From: JAFAGO01 sp031987605
GTDB taxonomy: Bacteria > Bacteroidota > Bacteroidia > Flavobacteriales > Weeksellaceae
Length of the DNA stretch: 64,000 nt
Direction of reading: 5' to 3'
Assembly (NCBI GenBank): GCA_031987605.1
Contig: DALZZF010000003.1
Coordinates: 1 to 64,000 of the forward strand
Made by a program: the position numbers and the translations under genes
Shown here: positions 1 through 8,046 of the stretch, one piece after another
Numbering within the stretch: position 1 is the stretch's first letter
Layout: each line of letters opens with the position of its first letter
The notes under the pieces: generated by a model
Seen by the model: only the letters and a program-made list of their open reading frames with translations
What the model was told of the DNA's origin: nothing
Database searches by the model: none

Positions 1-15
1 CCCCTTTTGGGATTG

Positions 16-23
16 CAAAGATA
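16..23 (-). promoter_or_regulatory. Leftward promoter -7 box
   Basis: On the minus strand this reads TATCTTTG, an exact match to the Bacteroidota -7 consensus TAnnTTTG. It points out of the window to the left. A TTTG lies 21 nt upstream, slightly further than the usual 19. The gene it would drive is not in the window. Confidence 0.5.
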
Positions 24-120
24 AAAACTTTATTCCCAATAATCCAAATGAAATTTAAATTATTTTCAAAAGTTTTTTTTTATTTCAATTCCTCGCTGTT
101 CCCCTCTCAATTGAGGACTG

Positions 121-151
121 CAAAGATAAGGAGACTTTAATAAAATGCAAA
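121..151 (-). promoter_or_regulatory. Leftward housekeeping promoter (TTTG-N19-TATCTTTG)
   Basis: The minus strand shows TTTG (151-148), a 19-nt spacer and TATCTTTG (128-121), a full match to the primary Bacteroidota sigma-factor promoter. Transcription would start near position 115 and run left. A 10-bp palindrome CTCAATTGAG lies just downstream. With the similar box at 16-23 it suggests two start sites for a gene left of the window. Confidence 0.6.
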
Positions 152-227
152 TTATTTGTGAACTTTATTTTGCCAAAATAGGTAAGTGACTGATTAGTAG
201 TTTGAAAAATTTGAACTTTATTTTTAA

Positions 228-323
228 TAGCCCCGATTGAACGGCCTGTTTGAGCTCACCCAAATAGGGCTGGACATGGTTTGGGCTTTGGGTAGCGAGT
301 AGTGAAAGCGGGAAAAAGCTCCT
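228..323. repeat. Intergenic repeat element with TAGCCCCGATTG and AGCGGGAAAAAGCTCCT ends
   Basis: This 96-bp stretch lies just downstream of a leftward gene. It begins TAGCCCCGATTG and ends AGCGGGAAAAAGCTCCT, end sequences I recall from a very common intergenic repeat of Flavobacteriia found 3' of genes. The ends contain AGCCCC- and GGAGCT-type complementary blocks, so some folding is possible. No coding function is seen. The family assignment is from memory and was not searched. Confidence 0.5.
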
Positions 324-334
324 AAAAAACTGTA

Positions 335-1021
335 TTATTTTGTTTCCTTATAGATGGTTTTCAGGAATTGTGCATAGGATTTCTCCAATCCTGAGAGGTC
401 TCCTGATTTCAAATTGATTCCTGAAGTGCCATAAGGGTTGGCTTTGATGCGTGCAGATTCTATTTGAAAATATTGTACGGGTTGGTTTTCTTTGGCCTGA
501 AGTTTTATGCTGGAGCCTAATAATTTCCGGGTTGAAATGGTATATAATTGATTTGGGCTCAAACTTCTTTTGATATATGTACGTTCCGGCAAGTCGATAT
601 TCTGAAGATTGAATGCTATTTTCTGGGATTTTGCATTGATGTTGAATATATAAACGACGTTATCTTCTTTTGGAAATTGATCTTTGTCCAAATAAAACAA
701 GTGTAACCGGTAATGCGAAGGATCAAAATCAACCGGTTTTTCATCCACCGCTACGAATGGAGCAAATGTATAGGCATTGGCTCCGATTTCTTTGGCTTTG
801 GCATATACTTTACCAAAAACTTCAACATCGTTTGGAGAATACCCTTGCACTTCCAATGTGCCCAGATATTTTCCGCTGGTATATGAATCCTGAATGTTGT
901 ACAGAAATTTGTCCGTATTATCCGACATTTCTTTTACCTCTGTTAAAACGACATTCTGCGCAGTTGCAAAGTGAAGTATAAAAGCGGATAAAATCGTTAA
1001 TGATTTTTTTCGGGACTGCAT
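335..1021 (-). CDS. Secreted protein of unknown function
   Basis: This is a 228-residue protein with an N-terminal signal peptide (hydrophobic stretch at about 8-20, ending ATAQ), so it is exported to the periplasm or outer membrane. The rest is soluble and mixed alpha/beta; I recognise no domain. The segment around residues 68-84 (VYAKAKEIGANAYTF) resembles the helix-strand pattern of small bacterial stress proteins that start by noting 'ANA' repeats, but that is too weak to name. It lies 10 nt after rfbD on the same strand and is probably the last gene of the thioesterase-rfbD transcript. Confidence 0.75.
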   Translation of the reverse strand: MQSRKKSLTILSAFILHFATAQNVVLTEVKEMSDNTDKFLYNIQDSYTSGKYLGTLEVQGYSPNDVEVFGKVYAKAKEIGANAYTFAPFVAVDEKPVDFDPSHYRLHLFYLDKDQFPKEDNVVYIFNINAKSQKIAFNLQNIDLPERTYIKRSLSPNQLYTISTRKLLGSSIKLQAKENQPVQYFQIESARIKANPYGTSGINLKSGDLSGLEKSYAQFLKTIYKETK

Positions 1022-1031
1022 ACTCTATATA

Positions 1032-1898
1032 TTATGTGGTTTCGGAAAGGATTTCGATACAATCTTCCAGACTATTTTCCCAATGTTTTGGCTGGATGCC
1101 GTAAAATTTCTCAATTTTATCCAAAGCCATGGTACTTCTTCTTGGTCTTTTTGCCGGTGTTGGAAATTCTGCTGTGGTTATAGGATTTAATTTGACATTA
1201 GAACCGGAAAGTTCTGCAATTTTGGAGGCAAAATCAAACCAGGTGGTTTCCGGATAATTTGAAAAATGGAAAATTCCATATTTTTTATTGGATGACTGAA
1301 TAATTTTCATGATGGCTTCTGCAAGATCATTGGCATTGGTAGGCTGACCAAACTGATCGGCAACAATTCCCAACTGGTCTTTTTGGGAGAACAAATTCAG
1401 CATGGTTTTCACGAAATTTTTATTGAATTCCGAATACAGCCAAGAGGTTCTCAGGATAATGGTTTTGGGATTGGCTTCCAAAGCGAGTTCTTCTCCTTCT
1501 CTTTTTGAAGTTCCGTACACGCCAATTGGATTGGTAAAGTTATCTTCATCATAAGAAATTTCGGTTTCGCCATCAAAAACGTAATCAGTGGAAACATGAA
1601 TAAGGGTCGCATTGAACTTTTTACAAGCCATCGCCAGTTTTTCTACACCATACGCGTTTACTGCAAATGCTTTTTCTTCTTCTTTTTCCGCCAAATCTAC
1701 TGCAGTATACGCCGAAGCGTTAATGCAATATTGGGGACGAAACTCTTCAAAAGTATCTTCAATGGAATCTTCATCGGTGATATCAAGACTTTCAGAGTCT
1801 GTAAAAAGAAATTCATACTGGTTTTCGTAATCGGGTGCAATTTTTCGCAGACAGTTTCCCAATTGCCCATTTCCGCCTATCACTATTATTTTTTCCAT
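1032..1898 (-). CDS. rfbD: dTDP-4-dehydrorhamnose reductase
   Basis: RmlD/RfbD-type short-chain reductase of 288 residues, the normal family length. It reduces dTDP-4-dehydro-L-rhamnose to dTDP-L-rhamnose with NAD(P)H, the last step of dTDP-rhamnose synthesis for surface polysaccharide. The Rossmann motif GGNGQLG is at residues 8-14, STDYVFDG at 103-110, and the catalytic Tyr128-x3-Lys132 pair lies in VYGTSK. It starts 6 nt after the thioesterase gene and forms an operon with it. The other rml genes (A, B, C) are not in the window, and the polysaccharide cluster begins 6 kb away, so this is a stand-alone copy. Confidence 0.92.
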   Translation of the reverse strand: MEKIIVIGGNGQLGNCLRKIAPDYENQYEFLFTDSESLDITDEDSIEDTFEEFRPQYCINASAYTAVDLAEKEEEKAFAVNAYGVEKLAMACKKFNATLIHVSTDYVFDGETEISYDEDNFTNPIGVYGTSKREGEELALEANPKTIILRTSWLYSEFNKNFVKTMLNLFSQKDQLGIVADQFGQPTNANDLAEAIMKIIQSSNKKYGIFHFSNYPETTWFDFASKIAELSGSNVKLNPITTAEFPTPAKRPRRSTMALDKIEKFYGIQPKHWENSLEDCIEILSETT

Positions 1899-1904
1899 AT
1901 AAAA

Positions 1905-2387
1905 TTAAGCTTGTTTGTTTTGAAAACGCAAAAAGTCTGCACGCTCCTGAAACTTGTTCTGCTCCACTTCCACCAGAAATTTTTGGAAGAGTTCCATGGT
2001 TTCTTTTGGCTGCACTTCGGATTTTCTGGTTTTCATATTAAAATAGATGACCGTCATCCACATAACCGCATGCACAGTTTTTCCATCTAAACTTTTCATC
2101 TGAAGCTCCACTTTTGAAATCCGATCCTCATTCTGAATGATTTTACTGGAAACTTCCACTCTTGTATTGGCGCGAACTTCCTTCAGATACGCAATTTCGT
2201 TTTGAACGGCAATCCAGGTACAACCGGTTTGTCTGATGTACTCTTCGTAAGTGAAGCCATAGTATTCTTCCACATGGTCTTCCCTTGCATTGAGCATATA
2301 CTCCAAATATTTCACATTGTTCAGATGCCCAATCGGATCGCAATCGCTGAAACGAATTTTTTCAATGGACGAAGTTTCTTTTCCCAT
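1905..2387 (-). CDS. Acyl-CoA thioesterase, 4-hydroxybenzoyl-CoA thioesterase (hotdog) family
   Basis: A 160-residue single hotdog-fold protein predicted to hydrolyse acyl-CoA thioesters in the cytoplasm. The family signature RFSDCDPIGHLNN is at residues 12-24, with the catalytic-type Asp and GHLNN turn. The motif begins only 11 residues after the first Met, so a later start is not possible. The -7 box at 2392-2399 ends 4 nt before this ATG, so the message is probably leaderless. It is first in an operon with rfbD and the secreted protein. Substrate specificity cannot be read from the sequence. Confidence 0.85.
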   Translation of the reverse strand: MGKETSSIEKIRFSDCDPIGHLNNVKYLEYMLNAREDHVEEYYGFTYEEYIRQTGCTWIAVQNEIAYLKEVRANTRVEVSSKIIQNEDRISKVELQMKSLDGKTVHAVMWMTVIYFNMKTRKSEVQPKETMELFQKFLVEVEQNKFQERADFLRFQNKQA

Positions 2388-2391
2388 AGTA

Positions 2392-2399
2392 CAAAAATA
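2392..2399 (-). promoter_or_regulatory. -7 box of the thioesterase-rfbD operon
   Basis: The minus strand reads TATTTTTG, matching TAnnTTTG. Only TACT separates it from the ATG at 2387, which places the transcript start at or next to the start codon. It overlaps the T-run of the upstream bamA-ompH terminator. Confidence 0.55.
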
Positions 2400-2402
2400 A
2401 AA

Positions 2403-2427
2403 AAACCATCTCGAAAGGAGATGGTTT
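2403..2427 (-). terminator. Terminator of the bamA-ompH operon
   Basis: A 10-bp perfect stem (AAACCATCTC / GAGATGGTTT, loop 2413-2417) is followed on the minus strand by a T-rich tract. It lies 20 nt after the stop of the last ompH gene. Confidence 0.85.
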
Positions 2428-2447
2428 CATTGGAATATTATTATTAA

Positions 2448-2942
2448 TTAAATTCCTAATTCTTTTTTAACAAGTGGTGTTGCATCTGCTCCACCTTTAT
2501 AAATCAAAGCACTTGAATCAATGATGAATTCAAAATTGTTGGCTTTCGCAACCTTTGATACTGCGTTATTCACTTTTTCGATAAGCGGTTTCAAAGCGGC
2601 TTCTCTTTTCTGTGAAAGATCATTTTGCGCAGTGTACTGAAGCTGCTGAAGATTTTGCTGTTTTTTCTGCAGTTCTTCTTCTTTTGCTGTTCTTTGAGCT
2701 TCGGTCATTTTTGGACCGTCCACTGTTTGATATTGTTTTACTTCTGCTTCAAAAGCTACTGCTTGTTTGTTCAGTTCATCTCCTTTGGCTTTGCTGAATG
2801 CTTCAAGATCTGTGGTCATTTTTTTTGCTTCCGGCATTGCAGAAAGAATGCTTTCATAATCAATTGAAGCAATTTTTTGTGCCTGTACCAGACCTGTAGC
2901 GAAAAGAGTAATTATTGCAAGTATTGCACTTAGTTTTTTCAT
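2448..2942 (-). CDS. OmpH/Skp-family periplasmic chaperone, copy 2
   Basis: A 164-residue protein with a signal peptide ending LVQAQ (about residue 22) and a long charged central helical region (about 45-110) rich in K, E and Q, the coiled-coil tentacle pattern of Skp/OmpH. The start of the mature protein, KIASIDYESILSAMPEAKK, is the usual family beginning. Skp-type chaperones hold unfolded outer-membrane proteins in the periplasm for the BAM complex. It is the last gene of the uppS-bamA-ompH-ompH operon. The second OmpH paralogue is 33 nt upstream; tandem copies are usual in Bacteroidota. Confidence 0.9.
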   Translation of the reverse strand: MKKLSAILAIITLFATGLVQAQKIASIDYESILSAMPEAKKMTTDLEAFSKAKGDELNKQAVAFEAEVKQYQTVDGPKMTEAQRTAKEEELQKKQQNLQQLQYTAQNDLSQKREAALKPLIEKVNNAVSKVAKANNFEFIIDSSALIYKGGADATPLVKKELGI

Positions 2943-2975
2943 AATGAGGTTAATTTATTTATAATTTTTAATTGT

Positions 2976-3617
2976 TTATTTTGTTTTCATCATTACAGCA
3001 TCTTTGGTTGCTGCTTTTGCTTTGCTTGATGTGTTCGTTTTGCTTCTAGAATCAACAGGGCTTCCGGCTTTATTTCCTTTACCTTTTGATGGCGTAGCAT
3101 CAGGTTGATTTTTGACCAGCAAATTTAATACTTTCTCTGTATAATCGTATCTTTTTTCAAGAAAAATCACACTAATGTTATTGCTTTTATCAAGAACTAT
3201 GCCTAAACTATTCTTCTCTGATACGGTCTTAATGGCATTCCAAATCTGATCCTGAAAAGGTTTTGCAAGGTTTGCGCGTGCATTATTAATCTCTCCTTTC
3301 GTACCAAATCTGCTGTTGAGCGTGCTTTTGATTTTTTTATCCAGATCATCAACTTCTTTCTCACGTTGCTTTAGCTGGTCTCCAACCAAGAGTACTTTTT
3401 CATTCTCCAACGCCAGCTTTTTCTTTTCATATTCAGTTTGCATGCGCTGGATTTCGTTTTGCCATCCCTGAATCTGTGAGTTCAGCCGATCTTCTGCTTC
3501 TTTATATTGCGGAAGCTTGCTCAAGATATAATTTGTATCGACTACCCCAATCTTCTGTGCCTGAGACATGCTGCAAACCAAAACAAACAGTACGGATATA
3601 AGTTTTATACATTTCAT
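2976..3617 (-). CDS. OmpH/Skp-family periplasmic chaperone, copy 1
   Basis: A 213-residue OmpH-family protein with a signal peptide (MSQAQ at about 18-21) and the family opening KIGVVDTNYILSKLPQYKEAE. Its central region (about 40-105) is a heptad-like charged helix. Unlike copy 2 it carries a C-terminal extension of about 45 residues rich in S, T, K and G (SKGKGNKAGSP...), probably disordered. It lies directly after bamA, which fits a role in delivering substrates to the BAM machinery. Confidence 0.9.
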   Translation of the reverse strand: MKCIKLISVLFVLVCSMSQAQKIGVVDTNYILSKLPQYKEAEDRLNSQIQGWQNEIQRMQTEYEKKKLALENEKVLLVGDQLKQREKEVDDLDKKIKSTLNSRFGTKGEINNARANLAKPFQDQIWNAIKTVSEKNSLGIVLDKSNNISVIFLEKRYDYTEKVLNLLVKNQPDATPSKGKGNKAGSPVDSRSKTNTSSKAKAATKDAVMMKTK

Positions 3618-3641
3618 CTTTTCTAAGTTTTTTTTGAATGG

Positions 3642-6188
3642 TTATAAATTCTGGTTCATCAGGAAGTGGGTTTTCCATCCTGCAGGTTCTGTTCCGCCAA
3701 GAGTTTTATCAAATCCATACGCGAAATCGAAACCGATAAGTCCGAATGCACCCATATAAACTCTTACGCCGACACCTACAGATCTCTTCAACTGGAAAGG
3801 ATTATAGGAGCCAAAACTGGTCCACGCATTTCCACCTTCAGCAAAAGTAAGTGCATAAATTTTTGCAGTTTGGTTCAGTGAAATCGGATACCTCAACTCA
3901 GCAACAAATCGGTTATAAATCGAAGCTCCACCATATGGTGTAATATCATCCGTACCTCCACCTGTAGAAGAAGAATCTTCATATCCTCGCAACGGAACAA
4001 GCTCTCTACCATCAAATCGGGTTCCAAAAAGTCCTGTTCCTCCCAAATAGAATCTCTCAAAAGGTGGTGCCCCAAGTTTGCTGTTGTACCCATTCATGAA
4101 TCCCATTTCTGCGGCGGTTCTCAAAACCAATTTCCCTACTACGGTGTTATATATATCTGCTTTTAATTTTACTTTGTAAAATTCCAGCCATTTGTATTTT
4201 TCAATCGCCGTCATGTTGTCGTAATCCTTATTGCCGAAAAGAGAATACGGAGGTGTAAATTTAAGAGAGGCTTCAATATTGGATCCTTCAGTTGGGAAAA
4301 TAGGATCTGTTCCTGCTGAATTTCTGCTTAGCCCGATATTGAAACTAAAGTTGTTTGCAGATCCATTATATTCTGTTGAATTCCCAAACTGGAACGGATA
4401 GTTGTCGAATTTATAACTCTGGTATTGAATTCCGGTATACAAGGAAAAATAATCATCCGGCCATCTTAAAAGTCGGTTTAAACCAACACTTGCCGAGAAA
4501 ATATCGAGTTTTTGTTTGTTACCGTAACTATCATTATAACGTACCAAAGATTGGTTTAAGCTTACTGATAATGCGGTAGGACGCGTGCCGAATAACCAAG
4601 GCTCCACGAAAGAAATTCCGTAGGTCTGGAAATACTGTCCTGCCTGCGCCTGAATGGAAAAGGTTTGCCCATCTCCTTGAGGAACCGGTTTGAAATCTTT
4701 CAGTTTCAAAAAGTTACGAAGTGAGAAGTTATTGAACGTTAATCCTAAAGTTCCGATAAATGAACCTCCACCATAACCGGCCTGCAACTGCACCTGAGAC
4801 GATCCTTTTTCTACCACCGTCCAATGAACATCCACAGTATTGTCCTGTACCTGCGGCTGAATATTTGGCGCAATCTGCTGCGGATCAAAGAAGGACATTC
4901 CTGCAAGATCGAAGACGGTTCTTTTCACATCTGTTTTTCTGAATAATCCTCCCGGTCTCGTTCTCAGTGCACGAAGAATTACGTGGTCGTGTGTGGTGGT
5001 GTTCCCACTCCAGGTTACGCGGTTCCATGTTGCTTTTTCGCCTTCTGAAATTCGGATTTCAAGGTTTACGGAATCGCCAACTACTGATTTTTCCACGGGA
5101 GTTACCTGTGAAAAGAGATACCCGCTGTTCATATAGAGAGATTTCAGGTCGCTGTCGTCGTCTTTACCGCCGTCTTCACCTACTTTTTTGTTGAATCCGA
5201 CTACATCATAAATATCTCCGGTTTTATATCCCAGAATTCTCTGGAGAAATTCGGTGGAAAACGCTGTATTTCCTAAGAAATCGATTTTTCCGATGTAATA
5301 TTTTTTCCCTTCACTCAGTCCGACCTTAATTTCGTAATTTCTTTTATCGTTTCTCCAAACGGAATCTGAAACTATTCTTGCATCACGAAATCCAAGAGAG
5401 TTGTAGTAATTAACAAGGTTGCGTTTGTCTTCCTGATATTTTTCATCAATAAATTTGGATGGTTTCAAAATTCCACCGATACTCAATCTTTTTTGTTTGG
5501 TATCTTTAAACCCTTTTTTACGAAGTTTGGAATCTTTGATGCTTTCGTTTCCTTCAAATTCAATATGGTCGATCTTAACTCTTTTGCCTTTGTCTACATT
5601 AATCGTCCAGTCTACCATGTTGGGATCTGTGGTATTGGGTTTTTCATTAATGGCAATTTTAGCATCTGCAAATCCTTTTTTCACATATTCTTTCGGAATA
5701 TTTGTTTTTAAGGTTGAGATCAGATTCTGGGTAATTTTGGTTCCGGGTTTCAGGTTGTTGTCTTTTGCGAGTTTTTCGCTTTTGGATTTCCCGATTGATT
5801 TCCCTGTAAATTTTACTTCTCCCAGTTCTTTCAGATCCTGCAATGAGAACCGAAGAACAATATTGCTGCCATCAAGGCTTTCTACATATACTTCCACTTT
5901 GGAGAAAGACTGTGTTTCCCAAAGTTTTTTAATGGCATTGCTGACTTTCTGTCCCGGAATGTCAACCTGCTCTCCTTTATTAAGCCCCGTAAAACGGAGA
6001 ATTTGTGCGGGAGTATATTTTTTAACACCGTCCACTACTATATCCCTAAGAACATAGGTTCCGGTTTGCATCTGCTCTGGCGTCTGCGTTTGAACCGAAA
6101 TACTGTCCTTCTTACTTCCTGGTGTAACCTGTCCAAAAAGACCTGCAGAGTATGCAAGCATCAGGATTGGTAAAATTTTAAACTTCAT
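3642..6188 (-). CDS. bamA: Outer-membrane protein assembly factor BamA
   Basis: An 848-residue Omp85 protein that inserts beta-barrels into the outer membrane. After the signal peptide come POTRA repeats (about residues 45-430), beginning LRDIVVDGVKKYTPAQILRF, then the Omp85 barrel (about 480-848). In the barrel, FERFYLGGTGLFGTRFDGRE and the following GYED are the conserved lid-lock region, and SVGVGVRVYMGAFGLIGFDF is the usual last-strand region. The C-terminus ends QNL rather than the aromatic residue common in barrels. It sits between uppS and the two ompH genes, the usual Bacteroidota arrangement. Confidence 0.96.
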   Translation of the reverse strand: MKFKILPILMLAYSAGLFGQVTPGSKKDSISVQTQTPEQMQTGTYVLRDIVVDGVKKYTPAQILRFTGLNKGEQVDIPGQKVSNAIKKLWETQSFSKVEVYVESLDGSNIVLRFSLQDLKELGEVKFTGKSIGKSKSEKLAKDNNLKPGTKITQNLISTLKTNIPKEYVKKGFADAKIAINEKPNTTDPNMVDWTINVDKGKRVKIDHIEFEGNESIKDSKLRKKGFKDTKQKRLSIGGILKPSKFIDEKYQEDKRNLVNYYNSLGFRDARIVSDSVWRNDKRNYEIKVGLSEGKKYYIGKIDFLGNTAFSTEFLQRILGYKTGDIYDVVGFNKKVGEDGGKDDDSDLKSLYMNSGYLFSQVTPVEKSVVGDSVNLEIRISEGEKATWNRVTWSGNTTTHDHVILRALRTRPGGLFRKTDVKRTVFDLAGMSFFDPQQIAPNIQPQVQDNTVDVHWTVVEKGSSQVQLQAGYGGGSFIGTLGLTFNNFSLRNFLKLKDFKPVPQGDGQTFSIQAQAGQYFQTYGISFVEPWLFGTRPTALSVSLNQSLVRYNDSYGNKQKLDIFSASVGLNRLLRWPDDYFSLYTGIQYQSYKFDNYPFQFGNSTEYNGSANNFSFNIGLSRNSAGTDPIFPTEGSNIEASLKFTPPYSLFGNKDYDNMTAIEKYKWLEFYKVKLKADIYNTVVGKLVLRTAAEMGFMNGYNSKLGAPPFERFYLGGTGLFGTRFDGRELVPLRGYEDSSSTGGGTDDITPYGGASIYNRFVAELRYPISLNQTAKIYALTFAEGGNAWTSFGSYNPFQLKRSVGVGVRVYMGAFGLIGFDFAYGFDKTLGGTEPAGWKTHFLMNQNL

Positions 6189-6198
6189 TTTTATCGTT

Positions 6199-6963
6199 CT
6201 ATTCTGTTCTTTTTTCTTTGCTTACCAACTGTTCGCTGGTTTTGCCATATCTTCTTTCTGTATTCTGATAGTCCAGAATGCACTGGAAGAACTGGTCTTT
6301 ACTAAAATCCGGCCACAATACATCCAAAAACTGTAACTCTGCATACGCAATCTGCCAAAGCAAAAAGTTGCTTATCCGTATCTCGCCACTGGTTCTGATG
6401 AGTAAATCAACCGGAGGAAAATCTTTGGTGTATAAATGATTTTCAAATATTTTCTCGTCAATATCATCCGGATTTAATTTGCCGATCCGGACTTCTTCTG
6501 CAATTTCTTTTACTGCTTTCAAAATTTCTTTTTGAGAACTGTAACTCAATGCGAGAATCAAATTTCCTTTGGTATTGTTTTTCGTAATTTCTATTAAATT
6601 CTCCAACTGTTCCCGAACCAGATTCGGCAGTTTTGAAGTGTCTCCGATGACATGCATCCGAAGTCCTTTTGAAAAAATTTCTTCTCCTTCGAGAATAAGG
6701 GTTTCCGAAAGCAGGCTCATTAAACTGTCCACTTCTTTTTCCGGGCGGTTCCAGTTTTCTGAAGAAAAGGTATAAAGCGTGAGATAAGGAATATGAATTT
6801 CGTTGCAGGCATTAATGGCATTGCGTACTGCATCAATGGCATTGCGATGACCGAAAGTTCTTTCTTCACCTCTGGATTTTGCCCACCTTCCGTTTCCATC
6901 CATGATTATGGCAACATGCTGCGGAATTCTATCCGGATCTATTTTATCTTTTAATGCTGACAT
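6199..6963 (-). CDS. uppS: Isoprenyl (undecaprenyl) diphosphate synthase
   Basis: A cis-prenyltransferase that condenses isopentenyl diphosphate units to make undecaprenyl diphosphate, the lipid carrier for peptidoglycan and surface glycans. From the ATG at 6963 the catalytic motif MDGNGRWA is at residues 21-28, SSENWNRP follows near 73, and RTSGEIRISNFLLWQ is present in the C-terminal half. An upstream in-frame GTG at 6978 would overlap the DUF6089 gene by 11 nt and add five residues; the ATG is preferred. It is translationally close to both neighbours (4 nt after DUF6089, 10 nt before bamA). Confidence 0.95.
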   Translation of the reverse strand: MSALKDKIDPDRIPQHVAIIMDGNGRWAKSRGEERTFGHRNAIDAVRNAINACNEIHIPYLTLYTFSSENWNRPEKEVDSLMSLLSETLILEGEEIFSKGLRMHVIGDTSKLPNLVREQLENLIEITKNNTKGNLILALSYSSQKEILKAVKEIAEEVRIGKLNPDDIDEKIFENHLYTKDFPPVDLLIRTSGEIRISNFLLWQIAYAELQFLDVLWPDFSKDQFFQCILDYQNTERRYGKTSEQLVSKEKRTE

Positions 6964-6967
6964 TTGC

Positions 6968-7870
6968 TTAATAATCACAATAGCATGGTGGTCTTCCGAA
7001 GGAATAGGTTAACCCGATACTCACCGTATTTACCCAATCTTTTGAATTAATATTTCCTACTTTTCTGTTCTCAACAAGTTGTGCCGCTCTTATATCAGCA
7101 ACGGTTTTATATGGATCAGTTTGCAGTAGGGACTTATTATTTGAATTCGGATCAAGAATTTCCTTATTGTAGGTGATTTTCACATTTTTATCATCAATCA
7201 CACTGTAATCAATAGAATCAGAAAAGGTAGGCCTGAACATAAATTCTGCGAAAATTGCCCAGTTATAATTGAATTTATATTTTAATCCTATTCCGAAAGG
7301 AATCGCCAAAGTCATTTTTCTGGCGGTTTCATAAGTTGCCCGTGTATCAAAATCTTGTGAATCTTGTGGTCCGCCGTTTAATATTGCTCCGGAAGCATCT
7401 CTTTTAAAATCATTTTCAATAATCAATTGTGGTGTTTCGGCAATTAATGCTCCAAGACCTCCAAAAATATAGGGACTTAGCAGACTTTTCTGCTCATCAT
7501 TAACGGGAAAGAAATTATACTCAAAAAGTACATCTGCTTCATAGATGGAATTGGTTCCGAATAAGCCTCTGTTTCTACGGTAATATTCTTTCGCAATTTT
7601 ATCGGAAAACTGAATATGGCTATACCCCAGATTAAACCGAAGGGTTTGATAGGGATTGAAATTCATCCGATAAAGAAGTCCTCCGTAAAATGGTACTCCA
7701 AACTGTGAAAAACCATTTTTGATGGCAGGCTGAAATATATAACTGGTTCGACCAATATCTCCCACGAGATTGCTGACTCCCAACTGAACTCCTAACTCAT
7801 GCCTTTGTGCGTGTACGGAGGCACTCAACATCATTAGGGTAATAAAAGCAAATAATAGGTTTTTTATCAT
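6968..7870 (-). CDS. DUF6089 outer-membrane protein, PorG-like
   Basis: About 300 residues. A signal peptide ends SVHAQ, then comes RHELGVQLGVSNLVGDIGR, which I recognise as the start of DUF6089 proteins, followed by a beta-rich barrel with GLGALIAETPQL and IGLTYSFGRPPCYCDY at the end. PorG of the type IX secretion system belongs to this family. Start choice: the open frame extends to 7918, but the -7 promoter box at 7905-7912 lies inside that extension, so the Met at 7870 is used. It is first in the uppS-bamA-ompH operon. A T9SS role is inferred from the family. Confidence 0.8.
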   Translation of the reverse strand: MIKNLLFAFITLMMLSASVHAQRHELGVQLGVSNLVGDIGRTSYIFQPAIKNGFSQFGVPFYGGLLYRMNFNPYQTLRFNLGYSHIQFSDKIAKEYYRRNRGLFGTNSIYEADVLFEYNFFPVNDEQKSLLSPYIFGGLGALIAETPQLIIENDFKRDASGAILNGGPQDSQDFDTRATYETARKMTLAIPFGIGLKYKFNYNWAIFAEFMFRPTFSDSIDYSVIDDKNVKITYNKEILDPNSNNKSLLQTDPYKTVADIRAAQLVENRKVGNINSKDWVNTVSIGLTYSFGRPPCYCDY

Positions 7871-7904
7871 GAATACTGATTCAGTCGATTTTTGAATAAT
7901 GGTG

Positions 7905-7912
7905 CAAATATA
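7905..7912 (-). promoter_or_regulatory. -7 box of the DUF6089-uppS-bamA-ompH operon
   Basis: The minus strand reads TATATTTG (TAnnTTTG consensus), 34 nt before the chosen start at 7870. The expected transcript start is near 7899. It decides the gene start, since the longer open frame would begin upstream of it. Confidence 0.6.
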
Positions 7913-8021
7913 AAACATTTTTATATTAGTGAAATTATTAATATTTAGTTAAATAACTTCAAAAAAGCATAAATTATTATAAAAATACATTCTTTATTTC
8001 AATAGTTATAGATGGAAAAAA

Positions 8022-8040
8022 AATCCTCATGCTGAGGATT
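8022..8040 (-). terminator. Terminator after wzc (T-rich both sides)
   Basis: An 8-bp perfect stem AATCCTCA / TGAGGATT with a TGC loop, A-rich on the left and T-rich on the right, can work in both directions. It lies 6 nt past the end of wzc, the last gene of the polysaccharide cluster. Confidence 0.85.
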
Positions 8041-8046
8041 TTTTTC

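Noticed and set aside
1596..2090. 164-codon plus-strand frame across rfbD and the thioesterase gene
   Set aside because: It spans two well-supported genes on the other strand and contains poly-Phe runs typical of antisense.
5455..6057. 200-codon plus-strand frame inside bamA
   Set aside because: Antisense to a strongly conserved gene; the product is a Phe/Leu/Ser-rich shadow without motifs.
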